Below are positions 7,774-14,550 of a stretch of DNA of 64,000 nucleotides, one piece after another. The stretch lies in NCBI GenBank assembly GCA_964448305.1, contig CAYUWB010000001.1:1-64000 (forward strand). The letters are read 5' to 3'. Origin of the DNA: Thioglobus_C sp964448305. GTDB taxonomy: Bacteria > Pseudomonadota > Gammaproteobacteria > PS1 > Pseudothioglobaceae. The notes beneath the pieces were generated by a model, which was not told where the DNA came from, searched no databases, and saw only the letters and a list, made by a program, of their open reading frames with translations. The position numbers were made by a program, and so were the translations under genes. Positions within the stretch are counted from its first letter, which is position 1, and every line of letters begins with the position of its first letter.

Positions 7774-8064
7774 ATGTTGCTTATGACCATACTGACAGCC
7801 TTGCTAGTGATTGTCTTTTTTCTAGTCCTGGCGTATGCACTAATTAAAATTAGTAGCACTCTTAGAGCGATTGGCGGAACCCCAACTAGTTATCTGGCAA
7901 AGCTTCGTTTGGGGCTGCGTGCTATTGAATCGGAGACTGGGCACTTAACACCTCAGGTTGTTATGGCTAATGAAAACCTTACTAAAATTGCAGGTGGATT
8001 AGTTGCAGTTGATGACAATTTAGTTGGCGTTATTAATGCTGCTGTCGCTCAAAAGAGGTATTAA
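7774..8064 (+). CDS. Small single-TM hydrogenase-operon protein C (type II)
   Basis: A 96-aa protein starting almost directly with a membrane helix (residues 2-25), followed by a polar helical tail with heptad-like Leu/Ile spacing. The tail ends with the pattern NENLTKIAGGLVAVDDNL, which resembles NNLSKLAGGLIAIKENT of the protein at 8417; the two form type II. TAGGAGA lies upstream of the ATG, and the stop is two bases before the next gene. No known family recognised. Confidence 0.8.
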   Translation: MLLMTILTALLVIVFFLVLAYALIKISSTLRAIGGTPTSYLAKLRLGLRAIESETGHLTPQVVMANENLTKIAGGLVAVDDNLVGVINAAVAQKRY

Positions 8065-8066
8065 TA

Positions 8067-8420
8067 ATGGAATACATACTTAATTATATTAATGGCATTG
8101 ATCCAAGTCTTAAGACTTTGCCTGATGAAGTTTATTTTATTTGGCAGGCGGTATTGATTATCGTGGTTGTAGTAATCGTACCTTTGGCTATTTTCTTACT
8201 GCAACGCACTCTAAGAGCAGCACTTAATATCAAACGTTATTTCAAAGAAATGTTGTCTGCCGGTGTTGTTATTGCCGAAAATACCAGTTCAATTACGGCT
8301 TTGAATGACACGATCGAGGTGGCTACTACTATGGTGGGAGTTAGTGAAAAATTGGATGAACATTCAGCTACCATTGCTACAGTATTATCAGATCGTGCTA
8401 ATGGAGGGAGTGCATTATGA
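8067..8420 (+). CDS. Small single-TM hydrogenase-operon protein D (type I)
   Basis: A 117-aa protein with a 20-residue polar N-terminus, one membrane helix (about 24-46), a basic stretch (NIKRYFKE) and a cytoplasmic-type tail with the type I motif (IAENTSSITALND). It begins two bases after protein C and overlaps protein E by four bases (ATGA), so the three are probably translationally coupled. The pair D-E has the same type I then type II order as B-C, suggesting duplication of a two-gene module. Confidence 0.8.
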   Translation: MEYILNYINGIDPSLKTLPDEVYFIWQAVLIIVVVVIVPLAIFLLQRTLRAALNIKRYFKEMLSAGVVIAENTSSITALNDTIEVATTMVGVSEKLDEHSATIATVLSDRANGGSAL

Positions 8421-8698
8421 CACAGTTGCTTTTAGTAATTTCATTGATTGTAACCACTGCTGTAGTTTTAGTCGTAGTTGGTTATTTAATCGCTATTATT
8501 TACGCTTTAGTTGGCGCCTATAATAATCTTTCCAAGCTCGCAGGTGGGTTGATTGCCATTAAAGAAAATACCGATCCACTTGGTGGGCATATGGACACTA
8601 TAAACGGTGGTTTGTCAGCATTATTGGCTGGTTTACTCAAAGTTAATGCTAATCTAGCCGCCATTGTGGGTGTAGCAACAGGTACAATAAAAAAATAA
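8417..8698 (+). CDS. Small single-TM hydrogenase-operon protein E (type II)
   Basis: A 93-aa protein with a long N-terminal membrane helix (about 3-32) and a Gly/Leu/Asn-rich tail in which the pattern A-x-GL repeats (LAGGLIAI, INGGLSAL, LAGLLKV). It resembles protein C at 7774. It lies 19 bp upstream of the large-subunit gene and overlaps protein D by ATGA. No annotated family recognised. The short repeats suggest an oligomerising helix bundle. Confidence 0.8.
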   Translation: MTQLLLVISLIVTTAVVLVVVGYLIAIIYALVGAYNNLSKLAGGLIAIKENTDPLGGHMDTINGGLSALLAGLLKVNANLAAIVGVATGTIKK

Positions 8699-8717
8699 AA
8701 TATAAGGAGAGTAATTT

Positions 8718-10595
8718 ATGTGTTTTGAGAATCTACCAATTGAGTTTGATGAAGACGGTAATGCGACGCTGTTGCCAGGAGTTGCTAACCCATATTCATA
8801 CGTAACTCAGACTGTTGAAGAACGTGAAAATTTTTTAAAAGATATTGCTCGTAAAAATGGCCAATTAAATGATATTGATTTTGATCCAGTAACACGCGTT
8901 GCCGGTGCCTTAGCATTCCACAGCACAGTTAATTTAAAGGAACGAAAGGTGGTAGATACAGCCTCTATGGCGACATTATTTCGTGGATATGAAATCATTT
9001 TGCGCGGTAGGGATCCACGAGATGCAGCTTTTATTAGTTCACGTGCATGTGGTGTTTGTGGTGGTGTTCATGCGACTGCAGCAGCATTATCGATTGAAAT
9101 GGCATTAGGCATTAAACCACCACCGTTGGGCATAGTTGTCCGTAATTTAATGCTTAGTTGTGAATATTTATATGACAACCCATTGCATTTATTTATTCTT
9201 GCCGGTCCAGATTTTTCTGAGATTCTAGTTCGAGAGACTAATCCAGAAATTTGGGAAAAGGCTAAAGATTTCAAAACTAAGTATTCTAATATGCATGGTT
9301 ATGAGACTATTGGTGAAATTATGACTGACCTAAATCCGTTGACAGGTAAGCTTTATTTGGAAGCACTAGAGTTGACTCGTGTGGCACGTGAAGCTTATAC
9401 GTTATTAGGTGGAAAGTACCCACACCCTGAAACAGTAATACCAGGCGGCGTTACAACTACGGTCACCACTACCACATTAGTTGAATTCTATCTTAAACTA
9501 AAGGTTTATTTTGATTATTCGAAGAAGTGTGTTGGTATTTGGGATGATGTGTATGACTTTATGTATGAAGCCAATCCTTTGTATAAGGAAGTCGGCCAAT
9601 TACCAGTCAATATTGTAGACTTTGGCCAATGGGATCATGAAGATTATTACGATGCTAGCTATGAGAATTGTAATGAATGGGGTGAGAAACGTTGGTCTAC
9701 TCCTGGCGCTATTGTTAATGGCGAGCTAGTTACTACAAGATTAACCGATCTCAATGTAGGAACAGAAGAATTTATCGAACATTCTTACTATGAGCAGTGG
9801 GAGGATTATCCTTTTAAAACAGACCCTTTAGGCAACCCACTAAGCCCTAACCATCCTTGGAATAAAACGACAATCCCTAAACCTGGTGTGCAAAACTGGA
9901 AGGAGCGTTATAGTTGGTCAACTACACCAACATGGGATCGACATACTTTTGAAGCAGGTGCTTATGCTCGTGTTTATATTTCTGCTCTTGCGAAAAAATT
10001 ACCTAAAAGTGATTATATAAAATCAACTGGAAGCAGCTTAATACTTAACGTATCTGCTGATGAATTACCAGAAATGAAGTTGGAATGGAAAGTGCCAAAA
10101 ATTTGGAATGCTTTTGAGCGTAATCGAGCTCGCGCCTATGCAGTTGCCTTTAATATGATGGTTACTATGGAAAACTGGGTACGTGCTAATGATATGGTGA
10201 AACGTGGCGAAACCAAAGTAGCTACGCCATTTGAAATTCCTAAAAAAGGTCGGTTTCTTGGTGCAGGCTTCTGGGGTGCAGGTCGTGGTTATTTAGCACA
10301 TTGGTGCGTTATTGAAAATGGCGTTTTAGCAAACTACCAGATCTCTACCCCATCTACTGTTAACTCATGTCCAAAGACGCCATGGGGTGAGAGTGGCGCG
10401 TATGAGCAGTCTGTTTTGAATACGCCAATTATTGAGACTAATTTTACCGATGAGAAGGATTTTAAAGGTATAGATGTATTGCGTTCTTTACGTAGTTTTG
10501 ACCCTTGTATGCCGTGTACCACACACGTGATGGTGGAAGGGACAGATAGGGTGATTACTCGTGAAGTTACTACCTGTGCCTGTGGCATCTCTTAG
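8718..10595 (+). CDS. [NiFe] uptake hydrogenase large (catalytic) subunit
   Basis: The active-site subunit, 625 aa. The L1 motif RACGVCGG gives C111 and C114. The L2 motif DPCMPCTTH gives C597 and C600, with H603 as the expected cleavage site; a 22-residue tail (ending CACGIS) would be removed by a maturation protease, and a good candidate is encoded downstream. These four Cys hold the Ni-Fe(CN)2CO centre. In the usual N-terminal R-x-E-G-H motif this protein has RVAGAL (A62), so the conserved Glu is absent at that position. AAGGAGA precedes the ATG. No membrane segment. The direction (H2 uptake) is inferred from family resemblance and operon content. Confidence 0.93.
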   Translation: MCFENLPIEFDEDGNATLLPGVANPYSYVTQTVEERENFLKDIARKNGQLNDIDFDPVTRVAGALAFHSTVNLKERKVVDTASMATLFRGYEIILRGRDPRDAAFISSRACGVCGGVHATAAALSIEMALGIKPPPLGIVVRNLMLSCEYLYDNPLHLFILAGPDFSEILVRETNPEIWEKAKDFKTKYSNMHGYETIGEIMTDLNPLTGKLYLEALELTRVAREAYTLLGGKYPHPETVIPGGVTTTVTTTTLVEFYLKLKVYFDYSKKCVGIWDDVYDFMYEANPLYKEVGQLPVNIVDFGQWDHEDYYDASYENCNEWGEKRWSTPGAIVNGELVTTRLTDLNVGTEEFIEHSYYEQWEDYPFKTDPLGNPLSPNHPWNKTTIPKPGVQNWKERYSWSTTPTWDRHTFEAGAYARVYISALAKKLPKSDYIKSTGSSLILNVSADELPEMKLEWKVPKIWNAFERNRARAYAVAFNMMVTMENWVRANDMVKRGETKVATPFEIPKKGRFLGAGFWGAGRGYLAHWCVIENGVLANYQISTPSTVNSCPKTPWGESGAYEQSVLNTPIIETNFTDEKDFKGIDVLRSLRSFDPCMPCTTHVMVEGTDRVITREVTTCACGIS

Positions 10596-10624
10596 TTATT
10601 ACGGCGCTGTAAACCTAAGAGATT

Positions 10625-11284
10625 ATGACTAAGGTTGGTATAGGGCTGGTTGGCTATTATCAGTTTGTTCGTGGGTATCCTATTGGTCCTGCTCTTAAAG
10701 AACATATTGATGCGGCAGATTGGTTTAATGATGTGGAAATTAAAGAGATGAATTGGGGCCCTATTGCGATCGTTCAAGAATTCCAGGCTGAAAAAATTAA
10801 TTTTGATCGTTTTTTACTAATCACAGCGGTTGATCGTGGCTTGCCTGCAGGAACTGTGACATGCCGTCGTTGGGTAGGTGGTGAAATCAATGTTCTAGAT
10901 ATTCAAGACCGAGTATTTGAAGCAGTAACTGGAATTATTAGTATGGATAATTTACTCGTTATTGGTGAGCATTTTAAAATTTGGCCTAAAGAAGTAATAA
11001 CTATAGAAGCTCAAATAGCTGATACCGCTATGGGAGATTTAGTTATGTCTGAAATGGAGATTGATAAACAACGTGGCGAAAAAAGTATTATTGGAGACAA
11101 TCCATTAACTGAAGACATGGAATTATTAGTTAAAAAATTATTTGAAAAGATTAATCAAGCTGTCTTAGGTGGAGCGCAAGTGATGGATCTTGTGCCTTTA
11201 GGGATAAATCAACTTAATAAATTAACAGATGTGTGTCATTATCAAGTAGATGATACAAGTACCACGTCTAATCTAATTAAATGA
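10625..11284 (+). CDS. Degenerate hydrogenase maturation-protease-like protein
   Basis: A 219-aa protein that appears to follow the HybD/HycI (M52) fold: N-terminal strand IGLVGYY, a central LLITAVDRGLPAGTV like the family's DAVDxGxxPG segment, and a late IEAQIADTAMGDLVMSEME like its substrate-side loop. The N-terminal metal-binding acid of true proteases (G-N-x-L-x-x-D-D-G) is replaced by GYYQFVRG. This may be a non-catalytic chaperone version. A canonical protease is encoded at 12593, so the operon carries both. Assignment is by visible pattern only. Confidence 0.6.
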   Translation: MTKVGIGLVGYYQFVRGYPIGPALKEHIDAADWFNDVEIKEMNWGPIAIVQEFQAEKINFDRFLLITAVDRGLPAGTVTCRRWVGGEINVLDIQDRVFEAVTGIISMDNLLVIGEHFKIWPKEVITIEAQIADTAMGDLVMSEMEIDKQRGEKSIIGDNPLTEDMELLVKKLFEKINQAVLGGAQVMDLVPLGINQLNKLTDVCHYQVDDTSTTSNLIK

Positions 11285-11364
11285 TATTCATAACGACTAA
11301 GATATATAATTAAATTAAATATATATGAAGGTTGTAGGAAATATCTAAATAAAAGGAGTTTCTC

Positions 11365-11748
11365 ATGGGTTCAAGTTTAAATAGAAATCAACAAACTAAT
11401 GAACTTGATCGATTGGTTAATCGTGAAGAGGTATTAGAAATTTGTTATTGGTATCAAGGTGAAGGCTTTGGTGATGTCTATAATTCTCTTTCAATGAATA
11501 CATTTTTGAAATGTGATAATGATGCGATTGATGATGCTTTTTTAGAATTATCTGAACAAGGTTTTTTGGAACCAGTTGAAATTGGTTCAGCCTTATCTTA
11601 CAAATTTACTGCTACTGGAAAGAAGGAGGGCGGTCGTTTATTTAACGCCAGCTTTGCAGACCTTCAGAAAGCACAACATGGCGAATGTGCTGCCGGCTGT
11701 TGTGACGGTGATGATCATTCTGCATGTGGTGATGGTTGTTCCCATTAA
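11365..11748 (+). CDS. Small hydrogenase-operon protein with Cys/His-rich tail
   Basis: A 127-aa protein. Residues about 18-90 look like a winged-helix-type fold (VNREEVLEICYWYQGEG, then AIDDAFLELSEQGFLEPVE and a beta-hairpin). The last 25 residues contain six Cys and two His (CAAGCCDGDDHSACGDGCSH), a likely metal-binding tail. AAAAGGAG precedes the ATG. No named family recognised. Sited between maturation-type genes, it could sense or carry Ni or Fe, or act in cofactor assembly; this is inference. Confidence 0.7.
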   Translation: MGSSLNRNQQTNELDRLVNREEVLEICYWYQGEGFGDVYNSLSMNTFLKCDNDAIDDAFLELSEQGFLEPVEIGSALSYKFTATGKKEGGRLFNASFADLQKAQHGECAAGCCDGDDHSACGDGCSH

Positions 11749-11860
11749 ATATATAGTCCTAACAAATAAATAAATGATCTTTATTGCTTAAGTAATTTAA
11801 GAAGGAGTGGTTCCGTGTCATTAAATTTTTTTCTAATTATTAGAGTTGTATCTTATTAAA

Positions 11861-12583
11861 ATGGCGACTAATAACGATCAAGAGCGTATTGGTTATATGA
11901 CATCTTCCGGATGGGAGAAGTTACTTGAACAAGTTAACGCACAAATTGAAGAATTAGAACAAATTTCAGATTCTAAAGTAAAAGATCAAGTCTTTACCTT
12001 ATTGGCAGGTATTGACGCTATACATCGAGAGTCTCTGGGAAGGTTGGTTAGTTTGTTTAAGGAAGGCGTTCTTGAGCAAGTGATTAATGACCCACCGATT
12101 CACACCTTGATGGAGTTATATGATCTGTTACCATCTTTGGAAGAACATCAAGAGCAAAAGTATGATGAAAATGGCTTCCCTATAATTCCATTAGATGTCA
12201 TAACCGGATCAAAAGGTGCTGCTCCAGTTAAGCATAAAATCCCCCACTGGGTTCCTGTGCCAGATTCGCAATCAATGTTAGAACCCAATTCAACAGATTT
12301 AATTAATGTTGATGGCCACAGTATTATCCTGTGTCGTATTGATGATGAATATTTTGCGGTTTCTGCATCATGCGCGCAAGATGGATCCTCTCTTGAGACA
12401 GCGACTCTTAATAAATACACATTAACTTGTCACAATCACCAAGGCTGTCATTACGATTTACGACAAGGTACCCGTATCGCTGCTCGCGGAGAAAGTATTG
12501 ATTGCTATCCGGTAGAGGCAGATGAAAAACGTATTATGATCGGTATAGACATGGATTTTATTCCAAATCTGCCAGTCTTTTAA
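11861..12583 (+). CDS. Rieske-like [2Fe-2S] protein of the hydrogenase operon
   Basis: A 240-aa two-part protein. Residues about 1-110 are helical (LLAGIDAIHRESLGRL and a PIHTLMELYDLLP end), like the N-terminal part of NifU/Rieske proteins that accompany aerobic uptake hydrogenases. Residues about 135-235 are a Rieske domain. The second ligand pair C190/H193 is intact (TCHNHQG), but the first box is C171-A-Q, with Gln where His is expected; extra H191, C196 and H197 are nearby. It may pass electrons from the hydrogenase or help its assembly. The ATG at 11861 follows by one base the stop of a 14-codon ORF with a strong ribosome site. Confidence 0.8.
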   Translation: MATNNDQERIGYMTSSGWEKLLEQVNAQIEELEQISDSKVKDQVFTLLAGIDAIHRESLGRLVSLFKEGVLEQVINDPPIHTLMELYDLLPSLEEHQEQKYDENGFPIIPLDVITGSKGAAPVKHKIPHWVPVPDSQSMLEPNSTDLINVDGHSIILCRIDDEYFAVSASCAQDGSSLETATLNKYTLTCHNHQGCHYDLRQGTRIAARGESIDCYPVEADEKRIMIGIDMDFIPNLPVF

Positions 12584-12592
12584 TTGATTAAT

Positions 12593-13111
12593 ATGAGTGA
12601 TATAGATTATAAGTTACTCGTTGTTGGGGTGGGCAATGTATTGCAAGGTGACGATGGTTTTGGGGTTGAATTAGCGCATCGTTTAATGTCAAGAACTGAT
12701 ATTCCAGACAATATAAAGTTAATGGAAACCGGAATCGGTGGAATGAGTCTAATTCAGGAGCTTATGTATGGTTATGATGCATTGTTAATCCTTGATGCTT
12801 ATCAAAATGGCGGTGAGCCTGGACGATTGTATTTATTAGAGCCACTACTGCCAGATTTATCAGGGCTTAAGCCTCATGAGCTTCGAGATTATTTTTCTGA
12901 TACACATTACGCAACCCCTATGCGTGCATTGAATTTTCTATCACGTGTAGGTCAATTACCAAAAGTAGTTAATATTATCGGTTGTGAGCCTGAAGAGATA
13001 GATGATATGACACTTGGCTTAAGTAAAGTTGTTACAGATGTCATTCCGCAAGCGGAAAAAATGACTATCGATTGGATAGATAGGCATTTAAATTCGTCTG
13101 CTTATGTCTGA
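12593..13111 (+). CDS. Hydrogenase maturation endopeptidase, HupD/HyaD family
   Basis: A 172-aa M52 protease that removes the C-terminal peptide of the large subunit after Ni insertion. The N-terminal box GVGNVLQGDDGFGVELA carries the metal-binding acid. LLILDAYQNGGEPG matches the second Asp region, and H in DTHYATPM is a candidate third ligand. The ATG at 12593 lies nine bases after the Rieske stop; a non-ATG start at 12584 is unlikely. Its presence matches the 22-residue cleavable tail of the large subunit. Confidence 0.88.
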   Translation: MSDIDYKLLVVGVGNVLQGDDGFGVELAHRLMSRTDIPDNIKLMETGIGGMSLIQELMYGYDALLILDAYQNGGEPGRLYLLEPLLPDLSGLKPHELRDYFSDTHYATPMRALNFLSRVGQLPKVVNIIGCEPEEIDDMTLGLSKVVTDVIPQAEKMTIDWIDRHLNSSAYV

Positions 13112-13160
13112 TTAAATGACTAATGTATAGTAATAAAAAAAACTACGTTAAAATTGACTT

Positions 13161-13442
13161 ATGGATAATAATATTAAAACATTGGAAGACGGTCTGATTG
13201 CATACAAGCAGCAAAAATATAAAGAAGCAGCAAAAATATGGACCATTCTTGCTGATCAAGGTGATGCAGAGGCACAATTCAATATAGGGGTTATGTTTAA
13301 AAATGGTATAGGTGTACCACAAGACGATAGCGAAGCAATGCGTTGGTTACGACAATCTTCTGCTCAGGATCATGAGCATGCAAAATTAATTGTTGACGTA
13401 ATAGATAGAGAGTCAGAAGATAGTGTGAAAAATCAGAGCTAA
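13161..13442 (+). CDS. Small Sel1-like repeat protein
   Basis: A 93-aa protein with about two Sel1/TPR-like units (AAKIWTILADQGDAEAQFNIG, split by MFKNGIGVPQDD, then AMRWLRQSSAQDHEHA). It has no signal peptide. It is the last gene in the same direction as the hydrogenase genes, 50 bp after the protease. Sel1 proteins act as protein-binding scaffolds; a link to hydrogenase assembly is possible but unproven. Confidence 0.75.
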   Translation: MDNNIKTLEDGLIAYKQQKYKEAAKIWTILADQGDAEAQFNIGVMFKNGIGVPQDDSEAMRWLRQSSAQDHEHAKLIVDVIDRESEDSVKNQS

Positions 13443-13536
13443 GTCATTTTTTAGGTCTGATAACAGTTATTTTCTTGCTATAGGTATAGAGTAAAAGTCA
13501 TAATGAAAATTGTCCAGCAGTGGCTGTTGTAAGTTT

Positions 13537-13818
13537 TTATTTCTGATCATTGCGAACCATGGCGTCCAACTGCATCTGGACTTCTCCGAGTTCACGGAGT
13601 AATTCTAGTGTTTTATGAGCTTCAGCTTCATTAATACGACTCATAGCAAAACCAAGGTTAATCAATGCCCATTCCCCGACACAGGAGTCCACTGGATGAT
13701 CTGCATCGACAAGAAATGCAATGTTAATTTCTTGTTTTTTACCATTAACCTCAATCATCGCTAAATTGGTTTCTGGGTTGCTTATTTCAACGATCTTTCT
13801 TGGAATACCTACGCACAT
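13537..13818 (-). CDS. hypC: HypC-type hydrogenase maturation chaperone
   Basis: A 93-aa protein opening MCVGIPRKI. The Cys at position 2 is the essential HypC residue that binds the HypD complex and the large-subunit precursor during Fe(CN)2CO delivery. The INLGFAMSRINEAEA stretch is the family's conserved C-terminal half. It is convergent to the operon and has a CCAAGG ribosome site. HypA, B, D, E and F are not in the window and must be encoded elsewhere if the enzyme is active. Confidence 0.88.
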   Translation of the reverse strand: MCVGIPRKIVEISNPETNLAMIEVNGKKQEINIAFLVDADHPVDSCVGEWALINLGFAMSRINEAEAHKTLELLRELGEVQMQLDAMVRNDQK

Positions 13819-13954
13819 AATTTACCTTGGAATAAAAAATAATACAAATTAGAAACTGTATGAAACTAAGTGTTTATACATCCTAATTTTGATTATATCA
13901 CTGCACTCTACGTTTAGTGTTTAAATAATAGCTTGTCTTTAATTTCCGTTTCAT

Positions 13955-14422
13955 ATGAAAAACTCAATTGTAAAAGCGTTAGCGTTAACTATTCTATTTT
14001 TTATTAACCCTGCAAACTCTGAAGGGAAGGTTGCTTTTTATTATCCAACTGGAGAGCTTGAGCAGGTTAAAGAGTTTGTTAACGACAAGGTATTAAAAGT
14101 TACTTACTATTACAAAACCAGTGAAGTTAAAGAAGTTAATGAGTTTTTAGATAATCAACCTTTAAAAGCTATTGTTTATCATAAATCTGGCAAGGTTAAA
14201 CTTGTTCAAGAATATACTGATGGAAAAATTTCAAAAACCATTCATCATCATAAGACGGGTAAAGTTAAGATAGTTCAATTTTTTAATGATCAAATATCAA
14301 AAATAACTTATTATCAAAAGACTGGTAAAGTTAGCCAAATTCGAGAATATGTTGACGGTATAAAGACAAAAATTATTAACTTTGATGACAATGGAGAAGT
14401 GAAGAAAACTAAAGAGTTTTAA
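13955..14422 (+). CDS. Secreted MORN-like repeat protein
   Basis: A 155-aa protein with a signal peptide (MKNSIVKALALTILFFINPA, cleavage near NSEG) followed by six tandem units of about 22 residues. Each has the form Y-x-K-T-G-K-V-K-x-V-x-E-Y-x-D-x-x-x-K, for example HHKTGKVKIVQFFND. This resembles the MORN-2/YwqK beta-repeat. It is highly basic. Possible roles include surface or envelope binding; none can be shown. The gene is monocistronic. Confidence 0.7.
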   Translation: MKNSIVKALALTILFFINPANSEGKVAFYYPTGELEQVKEFVNDKVLKVTYYYKTSEVKEVNEFLDNQPLKAIVYHKSGKVKLVQEYTDGKISKTIHHHKTGKVKIVQFFNDQISKITYYQKTGKVSQIREYVDGIKTKIINFDDNGEVKKTKEF

Positions 14423-14550
14423 ACTTGTCAAAAAAAGTCTTCAAATTGTTCTTTGATGTAAGTAGCCATAAGTTCGTAGTCAGCTATTGTTAATTCCTTT
14501 TATTTTCAGGATTCTTTAGTAATCAATCTGTTGCTGTATACTTAACCATC

